Below are positions 16,935 through 24,540 of a DNA stretch of 64,000 nt, piece after piece (positions within the stretch are counted from its first letter, which is position 1; each line of letters opens with the position of its first letter). Location of the stretch: NCBI GenBank assembly GCA_035293565.1, contig DATGMP010000130.1, positions 107,408 to 171,407 of the forward strand. The letters are read 5' to 3'. The position numbers and the translations under genes are program-made. The notes beneath the pieces are model-generated. The model had not been told where the DNA came from and did not search any database. It was given only the letters and a program-made list of their open reading frames with translations. Source of the DNA: DATGMP01 sp035293565. Its GTDB lineage: Bacteria > Pseudomonadota > Alphaproteobacteria > BOG-932 > Roseiterribacteraceae.

Positions 16935-16987
16935 TTGGCAACGAGCGGCCAATTACAATAAGATCGACCCTGACCGATCGGTCAGGG
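16935..16987 (+). promoter_or_regulatory. sigma70-like promoter with TetR-type palindromic operator
   Basis: A perfect 20-base palindrome (CCCTGACCGA / TCGGTCAGGG, 16968-16987) contains TGACCG...CGGTCA, typical of TetR-family operators. Just upstream, TTGGCA (16935-16940) and TAAGAT (16959-16964), 18 bases apart, fit a -35/-10 pair, so the palindrome would sit on the transcription start and repress the sterol-desaturase-family gene at 17026. No TetR gene is in the window. Confidence 0.5.
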
Positions 16988-17025
16988 GCCGCGCGGCCCG
17001 ACCGGGAGGCTTGGGAAGATCGATA

Positions 17026-17715
17026 ATGACGACGACATTTTTCGTGATCCTGTTCGCGATCTTCGCGTTCGATACGGCCCTGGCCGGCGTCTTGGGCTGG
17101 GCCGTGCGGTCGCAGAGATATGGCAAATATCGGATTCACAAGGGCCGCAACCCGATCGCCGAGCGGCAGAAGACGACGAGCATCGCGCTCAATTATTCGC
17201 TGCCGCCGCTCATGTATGCGGCCTTTCTCTATTTCCTCGGCAATCGCGTGCTCTATGCCGGCACGCCCGGCATTCTCCGCCTGCTGGTCGAGACGCTGGG
17301 CGCGATCATGCTCTACGACTTCATGTATTATTTCTTTCACCGGGCGCTGCACTATCCGGCGGGGATGCGGCTGATCCATGGCGTGCATCACCGGGTCCGC
17401 TACGCCACCGCGGAGGCCTCGACCTATCTCCACCCGGCCGAGACGATCGGCGGGACGGCCCTTTTCCTGCTGGCGATCGTGATCCTGGGACCGATCAGCA
17501 CGACCTCGTTCCTCGTCGATTTCTTCCTGTTCTCGGCGATCAACATCGTGGTGCACAGCAACCTGGTGTTCCCGCATCCGGCCTTTCGACTGTTCAACTT
17601 CTGGACGCGGACGCACGACGTGCACCACTATTACTGCCGCAACAACTACTCCTCGATCTTCCCCTTCTGGGACATGGCCTTTGGCACGGCGGAATCCGGT
17701 CGGGTCAAGTCATGA
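17026..17715 (+). CDS. sterol desaturase/fatty acid hydroxylase family membrane protein
   Basis: A 229-residue integral membrane di-iron oxygenase of the fatty acid hydroxylase superfamily. It has four or more hydrophobic helices and the histidine clusters HRALH, HGVHH and HDVHH that bind the iron pair. The family hydroxylates or desaturates lipids such as sterols, carotenoids and fatty acids. I start at ATG 17026, with GGGAAG about 9 bases upstream; a TTG at 17011 is possible. It lies behind a promoter with a TetR-like operator and 53 bases before an AraC regulator on the same strand, which may belong to the same unit. Confidence 0.88.
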   Translation: MTTTFFVILFAIFAFDTALAGVLGWAVRSQRYGKYRIHKGRNPIAERQKTTSIALNYSLPPLMYAAFLYFLGNRVLYAGTPGILRLLVETLGAIMLYDFMYYFFHRALHYPAGMRLIHGVHHRVRYATAEASTYLHPAETIGGTALFLLAIVILGPISTTSFLVDFFLFSAINIVVHSNLVFPHPAFRLFNFWTRTHDVHHYYCRNNYSSIFPFWDMAFGTAESGRVKS

Positions 17716-17768
17716 CCAGCCTCTACGGTGCCGATAAAATCGCCGCCGGTTGAAAGGACCGGCCAGGC

Positions 17769-18632
17769 ATGTTTCGGGATAGCGGACGGCGGATCGAGGG
17801 GGAGATCGTGGTCCCCGGCATCACGGTTCAGGTCTTCCGCGAAGACTACCCGACGCCGGTCGAGACGGTGATCCGCGAGAATGATCTCACGGTCGCGCTG
17901 CAGCGCCAGCCGCCGCAATTCTATTCCAGCGGCCGCTATTGTGTCGTGGGGGCGCGGGAGAGCTTCGGGACGATCGGCAGGGTGCTGGTCGTGCCGGCGG
18001 AGGCGCCCCTCCAGGTGAGAGCCTCGGGCGGGGCCGTGAGTGCGGTGCGCTGCAGCTTCGCCCGCGACCATCTCGCGCGGCATATCGGCGATGGCGGGCA
18101 GGTCGAACCGGGCGACCTCGAATCCTGTCTCGATATACGCGACCGGACGATCGCCGGCACGCTTGCCCGCATGGGCGAAGAGGCCTTCGCGCCGGGTTTC
18201 GGCAGCGCGGCGCTGACCGAGGCTTTGGGCATCGCGCTGATGGTCGAGTTCGCGCGGTATTTGAGGCGCGGCCAGCGGCCGGCGCGGCCGATCCGGGGCG
18301 GCATGTCGCCCAGGCAGCTGAAATTGATCGCGGAGATCGTCGAGGAGAGGCGGGAGCCGCCGACGCTGGAAGAGCTTGCCGACTTGACCGGCGTCAGCCG
18401 CCGGCATCTCAGCCGCGCCTTCAAGGAGAGCACCGGCCTGACGATCCATGGCTATGTCGAGCAAGCGCGCCTCGGCCGGGCGATGCGCCTGCTGGGCCAG
18501 TCCGATCTGATGATGAAGGACATCGCGCACCGTCTGGGCTTCGCCAGCGCCAGCGGCTTCTCGGTCGCCTTCCGCCGCGCCGCCGGCGAGACTCCCATGG
18601 CCTGCCGCAGGAGGCTGAGGAGCGGATTGTAG
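17769..18632 (+). CDS. AraC family transcriptional regulator
   Basis: A 287-residue regulator. The C-terminal double HTH (about residues 185-285) has LEELADLTGVSRRHLSRAFK for the first motif and MKDIAHRLGFASASGFSVAF for the second, ending in TPMACRRRL, which is the usual AraC pattern. The N-terminal 180 residues form a cupin-like sensing domain without a clear ligand motif. It follows the sterol-desaturase-family gene and precedes two secreted proteins. It may respond to the lipid acted on by the hydroxylase. Confidence 0.9.
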   Translation: MFRDSGRRIEGEIVVPGITVQVFREDYPTPVETVIRENDLTVALQRQPPQFYSSGRYCVVGARESFGTIGRVLVVPAEAPLQVRASGGAVSAVRCSFARDHLARHIGDGGQVEPGDLESCLDIRDRTIAGTLARMGEEAFAPGFGSAALTEALGIALMVEFARYLRRGQRPARPIRGGMSPRQLKLIAEIVEERREPPTLEELADLTGVSRRHLSRAFKESTGLTIHGYVEQARLGRAMRLLGQSDLMMKDIAHRLGFASASGFSVAFRRAAGETPMACRRRLRSGL

Positions 18633-18681
18633 AATATATGGAAGGCTCCGCCGGACGGACGGAGCATCGGGGAGGATCGGG

Positions 18682-19173
18682 ATGAGAATCGCCGCGGCCG
18701 CAGCCGTCGTTGCCGCATTCGCGTTTGGCGCCGTCTCGGCGCCGGCTGCCGATCCCCGATATGAAGATCCAGCCTATTGTTCCCAGGCGCTCGGTATGTC
18801 GACGCCGCTCGCGGACGGCCTCCACCGCCGCTGCATGATCGCGATCGCCGGCGCCTATCTGGATGCCGAGACCAATCCGGCGCTGGCCGCGAAGCTTCCG
18901 ATCGCCGAGGACGCGACGCGGCATCTTTTGGGCCGGGCGGACTCTCACGGCGCGCTTGGCAAGGCCGGTATCCTGGCCGCGCTCGATCAATCGACCGTTG
19001 CGTCGATCAAGAACCGCCAATGGTCGGTGGAGGGCGATGTGGCCTATGTCGTCTACGACGCCGCGCTGCGCACTGATCCCAAGCCCACGCCCTATTCTTT
19101 CGGCGAGCGGATCACAATCGACAAGGGCATGATCAAGGACGTCATTCTACTGGCGCCGAGCGGCGTCCAATGA
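18682..19173 (+). CDS. secreted hypothetical protein, tandem paralogue 1
   Basis: A 163-residue protein with a Sec signal peptide (MRIAAAAAVVAAFAFGAVSA, probable cleavage after APA near residue 23). The mature part has two Cys (YCSQ, RRCMIAIA) that could form a disulfide, and the sequence IKNRQWSVEGDVAYVVYDA. The next gene encodes a clear paralogue with the same Cys pair and the same NRQW/NRRW-V-GD pattern. The fold resembles small SnoaL/NTF2-like domains. It is the first of three ORFs linked by ATGA overlaps. Confidence 0.7.
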   Translation: MRIAAAAAVVAAFAFGAVSAPAADPRYEDPAYCSQALGMSTPLADGLHRRCMIAIAGAYLDAETNPALAAKLPIAEDATRHLLGRADSHGALGKAGILAALDQSTVASIKNRQWSVEGDVAYVVYDAALRTDPKPTPYSFGERITIDKGMIKDVILLAPSGVQ

Positions 19174-19658
19174 GGGCCGCGCTTCTTGCCGTCGCGCTGC
19201 TCGCGGCTTCGGGCGCCCGCGCGCAAAGCGCCGACTATGATGAGGCCGTGCGCTGCTCGCAGCGTCTAGGGGGAGCCGGGGCAGGCGCCCTGACGGGCGA
19301 AGCGCGCCGCCGCTGCATTGTCGCTATTGCCACCACCTATATCGAGGGCGAGCAGAACAGCATTCCGCCCGAGAAGGAGCTGCTCGCCGACGATGTGGCG
19401 CGCCATCTGATCGGCACGCCCAGAGTCAACGCGCCGGGCGGCCGCGCGAAGATCATTGCGGCGCAGCCTGCTTCCTTCGTGATCGGCGCGATCCGCAACC
19501 GGCGTTGGACAGTCGACGGCGACGACGCCTGGATTCTCTATGACGGCTATCTGAAGCCCGACCTGTCGAAGCCCGGCTTCTATGTCGCCGAGCGGATCAC
19601 CGTCGAGAAGGGGCTCGTCAGCGAAATCATGATCGCAGCCGTGGCGCATCCCGAATGA
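19170..19658 (+). CDS. secreted hypothetical protein, tandem paralogue 2
   Basis: A 162-residue protein with signal peptide MRAALLAVALLAASGARAQS. The mature part repeats the pattern of the previous gene: RCSQRLGG, RRRCIVAIATTYIEGE, DDVARHLIGTP, AIRNRRWTVDGDDAWILYDGYL and a closing ERITVEKGLVSEIMI. It overlaps the previous gene by 4 bases, and its own stop overlaps the start of a third, very short secreted ORF. Tandem duplication with export suggests a periplasmic binding or lipid-handling role, but I recognise no named family. Confidence 0.7.
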   Translation: MRAALLAVALLAASGARAQSADYDEAVRCSQRLGGAGAGALTGEARRRCIVAIATTYIEGEQNSIPPEKELLADDVARHLIGTPRVNAPGGRAKIIAAQPASFVIGAIRNRRWTVDGDDAWILYDGYLKPDLSKPGFYVAERITVEKGLVSEIMIAAVAHPE

Positions 19659-19819
19659 AGGCGTCGCCGATCTCTTTCGTCGTTCTTCTGCTTGCGCTGA
19701 CGGCGCCGCCCGCGCAGGCGACCAATGCTTGGCCGTTCTCGGGCGGCGGTCTCGCCAACGCGCGCGACGCGGCGGGCGGTGTCGGCGACCCGGTCAAGAT
19801 GATGGGCTGTGGTCATTGA
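19655..19819 (+). CDS. 54-residue ORF with signal peptide, possibly truncated
   Basis: The start ATG at 19655 overlaps the stop of the preceding paralogue by 4 bases. The first 22 residues form a good Sec signal peptide (MKASPISFVVLLLALTAPPA, then QA). The mature peptide would be only about 32 residues (TNAWPFSGGG...), rich in Gly and Asp. It ends exactly where the promoter of the toxin-antitoxin pair begins, so it may be the stub of a third paralogue or other exported protein cut by insertion of the TA module. It could also be a real small secreted peptide. Confidence 0.45.
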   Translation: MKASPISFVVLLLALTAPPAQATNAWPFSGGGLANARDAAGGVGDPVKMMGCGH

Positions 19820-19844
19820 CTAAACTAACTAAACTTAGTTTAAT
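19816..19844 (+). promoter_or_regulatory. promoter and operator of the toxin-antitoxin pair
   Basis: TTGACT (19816-19821) and TTTAAT (19839-19844) are separated by exactly 17 bases and match sigma70 consensus at 5 of 6 positions each. A 13-base inverted repeat TAAACT-T-AGTTTA (19830-19842) overlaps the -10 box, and TAAACT occurs again at 19821-19826. This is the layout expected for autorepression by antitoxin. Transcription would start near 19851, only about 4 bases before the ATG at 19855. Confidence 0.6.
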
Positions 19845-19854
19845 AATGGGCATC

Positions 19855-20100
19855 ATGCGAACCGTCAACATTCACGAAGCGAAGACGCATCTTTCACGGC
19901 TGGTCGATGATGCCGCCAACGGGGAGCCCTTCGTCATCGCCAAGGCTGGAAAGCCGCTGGTGAAAGTCGTTCCGCTCGGCGCACCGGATCCCTGTCAGGC
20001 CAAACGGCTCGGCTTCATGGCTGGGCAGATCGCCGTTCCGGACGATTTCGACCGCATGGGCGCCGAGGAGATCGAGGAGCTGTTCGGCGGCGGCCGATGA
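19855..20100 (+). CDS. type II antitoxin, Phd/YefM family
   Basis: An 81-residue antitoxin. The N-terminal DNA-binding part reads MRTVNIHEAKTHLSRLVDDA, then GEPFVIAKAGKPLVKVVPL, the classic Phd/YefM pattern. The C-terminal tail (DDFDRMGAEEIEELFGG) would wrap the toxin. I choose the ATG at 19855 because the promoter places the transcript start near 19851; an in-frame ATG at 19846 would lie before it. Its stop overlaps the start of the PIN-domain toxin by 4 bases. It is expected to repress its own promoter through the 19830-19842 repeat. Confidence 0.9.
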   Translation: MRTVNIHEAKTHLSRLVDDAANGEPFVIAKAGKPLVKVVPLGAPDPCQAKRLGFMAGQIAVPDDFDRMGAEEIEELFGGGR

Positions 20101-20483
20101 AGCTTCTGCTCGATACTCATCTCCTGCTGTGGGCGGCTGGAGAACCGAAGCGGTTGTCCAAGAAAGCGCGCGCGCTGATCGCGAATACTGATACCGACCT
20201 GCTGTTCAGTCCCGCCAGCCTTTGGGAGATTGCGATCAAGCGCGGCCTCGGCCGCGACGATTTCCAGGTCGAGCCGCGATTGCTGCGCCGGGGACTGCTC
20301 GATAACGGCTATGACGAGCTTCCGATCACGAGCGAGCACGCTGTTGCGATCGGCGATCTCCCACCGATTCACAGGGACCCGTTCGATCGGATGCTGGTCG
20401 CTCAGGCGATCGTCGAGGGGATCACCTTGCTGACGGCGGATCCGCTTGTGGGTCGCTACCCGGCCCCGGTGCGTCTCGTATAG
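20097..20483 (+). CDS. type II toxin, PIN-domain ribonuclease (VapC-like)
   Basis: A 128-residue PIN-domain toxin, an RNase held inactive by the adjacent antitoxin. Acidic metal-binding residues are visible: the N-terminal Asp in LLLDTHLLLWA, Glu in SLWEIAIK, Asp in RDPFDRMLVAQA and Asp in LLTADP. It overlaps the antitoxin gene by 4 bases and ends 2 bases before the stop of the convergent LLM gene. The module looks like an independent insertion between the secreted-protein genes and the LLM operon. Confidence 0.92.
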   Translation: MKLLLDTHLLLWAAGEPKRLSKKARALIANTDTDLLFSPASLWEIAIKRGLGRDDFQVEPRLLRRGLLDNGYDELPITSEHAVAIGDLPPIHRDPFDRMLVAQAIVEGITLLTADPLVGRYPAPVRLV

Positions 20484-20485
20484 GG

Positions 20486-21469
20486 CTATGCCCGCTTCAG
20501 CACCTTGTCGGCGAACAGCTCCATGCACTGCCAGGCGCGGTCGAGCGGAATGCCGCCGGCGAGGGGGTGGAGGATCGGTTTCCAGTCGCGGCCGGTGACC
20601 TGCGCGGCGCGGGTGAGGCATTCGTCGGGCGTGATAATCTCATAGATGCGTTGACGCCTGAGCTCGTCGACCGAATCCGTGTCGGATTGGAGGGGGCGCG
20701 CCACGCGGTTGCTTTGCCAGGCGCTGTATTGCTTCGTCTCCTTGAGGAAATAGGGGGCGAGCTCGCGCCAGGCGCGGTCGGGATCCTCGTCGATGAAGAA
20801 GAGCGTCAGGTCCTCGTGATTCGCGACATGGCCTTCATGGCCGAGGCGCCGGCACTCGTCGAAATAGAGAGCCTCGAGCTCCGGCATCGGTTGCGCGGGG
20901 AAAAAGGGCAGCCCGTGCTTGGCCGCGCGCTTCGCCGCCGACCGGCTCATGCCGCCATAGAAGAAAGGCGGGTGCGGTTTGCTGAAGGGGGCGGGTGAGA
21001 CATGCGCCAGCCGGCCGCGATATTCGAACGGCTCGCCTTTCCAGGCGGCGAGCAGAGTCTCGATGATGAAGTCTGTCTGCTCGCCGCGCCTCTCCCAATC
21101 CTTGTCGTGCAAATGATATTCGATCTCGCGATAGCCCTGACCCAGGATGAAGAAGAAGCGTCCGCGGCTCGCGAGATCCAGGATCGCGACGTCCTCTGCG
21201 AGCCGGATCGGATCGTAAAGGTTGCCAAGCAGCGCCGAGGCGCGAATGCGCGCGCGTTTCGTGCGGCTCACGATCAGCCCGGCCATGATGAGCGGCGAAG
21301 GAAGCCAGCCGATCTCGGAATCGTGATGCTCTTCGACATTGACGAGGGCGAAGCCGTTCCGGTCGGCATACTCCGCCATGTCGATCGCCGCATTGTAGCG
21401 ATCGGCCTCGGCTCCTCCGTCGGCGCCCTTGCCGCTCATATTGATGCGCAACGTCGCGCTGATGGCCAT
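20486..21469 (-). CDS. LLM class flavin-dependent oxidoreductase
   Basis: A 327-residue luciferase-like monooxygenase with the typical EEHHDSEIGWLPSP segment (about residues 46-59), ASALLGNLYDPIRLAEDVAILDLASRGRF split over two strands, and a late FFYGGMSRSAAKRAAKHG substrate/flavin loop. The EEHH motif is common in FMN-dependent LLMs. The start ATG at 21469 shares a base with the SDR stop (TGATG). It is the last gene of a leftward operon with a beta-hydroxyacid dehydrogenase and an SDR, and it ends against the toxin gene. Confidence 0.87.
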   Translation of the reverse strand: MAISATLRINMSGKGADGGAEADRYNAAIDMAEYADRNGFALVNVEEHHDSEIGWLPSPLIMAGLIVSRTKRARIRASALLGNLYDPIRLAEDVAILDLASRGRFFFILGQGYREIEYHLHDKDWERRGEQTDFIIETLLAAWKGEPFEYRGRLAHVSPAPFSKPHPPFFYGGMSRSAAKRAAKHGLPFFPAQPMPELEALYFDECRRLGHEGHVANHEDLTLFFIDEDPDRAWRELAPYFLKETKQYSAWQSNRVARPLQSDTDSVDELRRQRIYEIITPDECLTRAAQVTGRDWKPILHPLAGGIPLDRAWQCMELFADKVLKRA

Positions 21470-22269
21470 CAGCCTTTTTCCTCTTCTAGATATTTCCGGT
21501 GCCGCCCCACCGGCCGCACGAGCACGAATTCGATCGTGTGGTCGAGCGGCAGGTCGAAGCAGCGGGCGATCTGCTCGCCGACGATTTCGGCCCGCATCAG
21601 GCCTTCGAAATGGGTGCCGCGCTCCAGCCAGTCGGCATAGGCTTCCAGGCGCGCGGCCTCGTCCCAATCACGGCCGAAGCCGGTGCCTGTATCGCCGGGA
21701 ATGAAGCAGGTGACCGCGATATTGTCGCCCTGGACCTCGTCGCGCAGCGCATCGGTGAAATGCTCGAGCGCGGCCTTGCTCGCGCGGTAAATCGAGAGGT
21801 GGCTGAACGCGTCGGGGCGATGCACGATCGCGGAAGACACATTGACGATCCGCCCGCCGCCCTGGCGTCGGATGCAGGGGATCACCGCCTGGCAGGCATG
21901 TACCGCGGCCAGAAAATTAAGCCCGACCTGATGATCGATCTGCTTTGGATTAAGAACCTCGACGCGACCCGCGTAAGAGACGCCGGCATTATTCACGAGG
22001 CCGTCAATCCGGCCGAAATGCCGCTCGGTTTTTGCGATCGCGGCGGAGACGGCTTCACGGTCGGTGAGGTCGACGGTGAGCGGCAGCGTATCGCCGCCGA
22101 GCTCCTCGGCCGCGGTCGTGATCGCTTCCGCGTTCCGTCCCATGATCGCGAGCTTTGCGCCACGGGCGTGGAGCGCGGCGGCCGCGTGAAAGCCGATATT
22201 GCGGCGCGCCGGACCGGTGACGATGACGACCTTGCCGGCGAGCGCCGGGCTCGCGCCGGGCTTGCTCAT
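21469..22269 (-). CDS. short-chain dehydrogenase/reductase
   Basis: A 266-residue SDR. The cofactor loop is TGPARRNIGFHAA instead of TGxxxGIG, and AIMGRNAEA ends beta-2 with Arg, suggesting NADP(H). NNAG is intact (LVNNAGVSY), the active-site Ser is in VNVSSAI, and the Tyr-Lys pair is in YRASK. The altered glycine loop (GPARRNIG) is seen in some SDRs but is unusual. The start at 22269 overlaps the upstream dehydrogenase stop by 4 bases, so it is translationally coupled. Confidence 0.88.
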   Translation of the reverse strand: MSKPGASPALAGKVVIVTGPARRNIGFHAAAALHARGAKLAIMGRNAEAITTAAEELGGDTLPLTVDLTDREAVSAAIAKTERHFGRIDGLVNNAGVSYAGRVEVLNPKQIDHQVGLNFLAAVHACQAVIPCIRRQGGGRIVNVSSAIVHRPDAFSHLSIYRASKAALEHFTDALRDEVQGDNIAVTCFIPGDTGTGFGRDWDEAARLEAYADWLERGTHFEGLMRAEIVGEQIARCFDLPLDHTIEFVLVRPVGRHRKYLEEEKG

Positions 22270-23114
22270 TCCTTGAGATCGCTCAAGATGTTTTCCTGCA
22301 TCAGCTTCCGCACCGCCTCGGTCGTCGGCAACGAGACGCCGATGTGATGCGCCATCTCTATAGCAAGATCGAGATCCTTCTGGCCGAGCGTGACGAGGTC
22401 CTGCTGCGTCTTGCGGAACGCCGCGGCGCCCATCTGGGCGGGACCGGAGAGCCGGAACTTGACGTACTGGCCCATCGCGGTGGTCAGGTTGCCGTTGTCC
22501 TTCATGACCGAGGTCAGCATCTCCGGATCCAGCCCCAGCGCCTGGGCCAGGCGATAGCCTTCGAGCGCCGACATCAGTTGGATGTAGGTCACGAGATTGT
22601 TCGAGACCTTGAGCGCGATGCCCGCGCCGGTCGCGCCGGCGTGGATGATGTTGCCGCAATAGGCTTTCAGTAGAGGCTTGGCCCGCTCGAGCTGCTCGGC
22701 CGAACCGCCCACCATGCAGACCAGATTGCGGGCCCGCGCCGCCATTGGCCCGCCGCTGACCGCGGCATCGATGAGATCGACGCCTTTGGCGGCGGCCTTC
22801 TCCGCAAGCGCCCTGATCGTGGAGGCGTGAACGGTGCTGTGGACCGCAATCAGCGAGCCCTTCTTCATCGTGTCCAGCAGCCCGTTTGCGCCGGTCACCA
22901 CATCCTCGACCTGCTTGTCGTTCAGCACGCAGATGCCGACCAGGTCGGACCGCGCGCCGACATCCGCGGGCGAGGCCGCGAGACGGCCCTTCCCGTCGAA
23001 TTTGGCCAGCGCGGCCGGGAACACGTCGTAGAAGCTGCCGTCGAACGGCGGCTCCGTAAGCTGCTCGGCCATGGCGCTGCCGATCATGCCGAGCCCGATA
23101 TAGCCGACCTTCAT
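22266..23114 (-). CDS. NAD(P)-dependent beta-hydroxyacid dehydrogenase (3-hydroxyisobutyrate dehydrogenase-like)
   Basis: A 282-residue protein with an N-terminal Rossmann fold (VGYIGLGMIGSAMAEQL), the substrate-site DAAVSGGPMAA, and the catalytic Lys region GAGIALKVSNNL. It oxidises a beta-hydroxyacid to the semialdehyde or keto acid, or runs in reverse. The ATG at 23114 follows GGGAGGA at a good distance. First gene of the operon with SDR and LLM, and divergent from the second P450 at 23331, which suggests joint regulation from the 216-base gap. I found no clear operator there. Confidence 0.88.
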   Translation of the reverse strand: MKVGYIGLGMIGSAMAEQLTEPPFDGSFYDVFPAALAKFDGKGRLAASPADVGARSDLVGICVLNDKQVEDVVTGANGLLDTMKKGSLIAVHSTVHASTIRALAEKAAAKGVDLIDAAVSGGPMAARARNLVCMVGGSAEQLERAKPLLKAYCGNIIHAGATGAGIALKVSNNLVTYIQLMSALEGYRLAQALGLDPEMLTSVMKDNGNLTTAMGQYVKFRLSGPAQMGAAAFRKTQQDLVTLGQKDLDLAIEMAHHIGVSLPTTEAVRKLMQENILSDLKE

Positions 23115-23330
23115 CCTCGTTCCTCCCGTCCTGGTCACCCCAGTCGTTTACATTGCAGCCGAATGGTTTTCCAGGCGGATGTTAGCGGAATTCCGGAGCC
23201 GTGGAAGCCGTTCGCTCGCTTTCTGGCCGGAATCGAAAATTTCGGCGCCGCCGCCAAAGCAGGGCCGCTTCATGAAGACAGGGCGGGAGCGCAGATATAG
23301 GATCGCGGCAGCGCATCCGGGACAGGCTCG

Positions 23331-24503
23331 ATGGTCCATTACGATCCGTTCGATCACTCGCATCATGACAACCCTTACCCGCTCTATCGGCGGCTCAGGG
23401 ACGAGGCGCCCGCTTATTACAACGAGAAATACGGCTTCTGGCTGCTCTCGCGTTACGAGGATTGCCGCAACGCGGCGGCCGATTTTCGCACCTTCACCAG
23501 CGCGCTCGGCACATCGCTCGAAGAGCTGAAGGCGCAGGAGCCGTCGCTGATCAACGCCGATCCGCCGATCCATACGCGCCTGCGCAATCTGGTCACCAAG
23601 GCGTTCCAGCCGCAACAGGTGAATCCGCTGGAGGAGGCGGTGCGCGCCATGGCGCGCGAGCTTCTGGCGCCGGCGCTTGCCAAGGGCGGGATCGACATCA
23701 TCGCCGATTTCGCTGCGCGGCTGCCGATGGCGATCATCTGCCAGATGCTGGGCTTCCCGCGGGCCGACGAGGATATGTTGCGCGGCTGGACCGACGCGGT
23801 CGTGCATCGCGACGAAGGCGTGTTCGAGATGCCGGATTCCGGGATGCAGGCGACGTTGAAGCTGTTCGACTATTTCGAGCGCGACATGCAGAAGCGGACC
23901 GGCCTGCCCGCGCGCGGCGACCTCGTGACAAGCCTCATGGAAGCCGAGGCGGAGGGCAAGCTCACGCACAAGGAGGTGCTAGGCTACATCTACATTCTTT
24001 CGATCGCCGGCAACGAGACTACGACGAAGCTGATCGGCAACATGGTCTATCAACTCCACAAGCATCCCGATCAGAGAAAGCTGCTGCTCGACGACATGTC
24101 GCTAGTGCCCGGCGCGGTGGAGGAGACGCTGCGCTATGACGGGCCGACGCAGATGATGGCGCGCACGACGACGACGGACGTCGACCTTCACGGCAGGACG
24201 ATTCCCGCCGGCAGCAAGGTCGGGCTGCTCTTCATCTCGGCCAACCGCGATGAGCGCAAGTTCGATAATGCCGAGGCTTATGACATCAGGCGTGACGCCA
24301 AGGACCATCTGGGCTTCGGTTTCGGCCTGCATGCCTGTCTCGGCATGCATCTGGCGCGGCTGGAAGGAAAGGTCGCGCTGGAGGAGATCCTCAGCGCGAT
24401 GCCCGATTTCGCCGTCGACGAGACCGGGCTCGACCGGATGCACTCGCCCAATGTGCGGGGCTTCACGCGGGTGCCGGTGACATTCGGTCCGTCCGCCGAA
24501 TAG
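23331..24503 (+). CDS. cytochrome P450
   Basis: A 390-residue soluble class I P450. All signature elements are intact: INADPPIHTRLR near the B-C region, AGNETT in the I helix, ETLRYDGP for ExxR, and the haem loop FGFGLHACLG with Cys336. It lacks its own redox partners. It is divergent from the dehydrogenase/SDR/LLM operon, the second place in this window where a P450, an SDR and an LLM protein lie together. A GC-rich imperfect hairpin (about 24510-24533) follows the stop and may end transcription from both sides. Confidence 0.94.
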   Translation: MVHYDPFDHSHHDNPYPLYRRLRDEAPAYYNEKYGFWLLSRYEDCRNAAADFRTFTSALGTSLEELKAQEPSLINADPPIHTRLRNLVTKAFQPQQVNPLEEAVRAMARELLAPALAKGGIDIIADFAARLPMAIICQMLGFPRADEDMLRGWTDAVVHRDEGVFEMPDSGMQATLKLFDYFERDMQKRTGLPARGDLVTSLMEAEAEGKLTHKEVLGYIYILSIAGNETTTKLIGNMVYQLHKHPDQRKLLLDDMSLVPGAVEETLRYDGPTQMMARTTTTDVDLHGRTIPAGSKVGLLFISANRDERKFDNAEAYDIRRDAKDHLGFGFGLHACLGMHLARLEGKVALEEILSAMPDFAVDETGLDRMHSPNVRGFTRVPVTFGPSAE

Positions 24504-24540
24504 TCCCTCTCCGCCTCCGGAGGGGCCGGAGCGGGATGGA

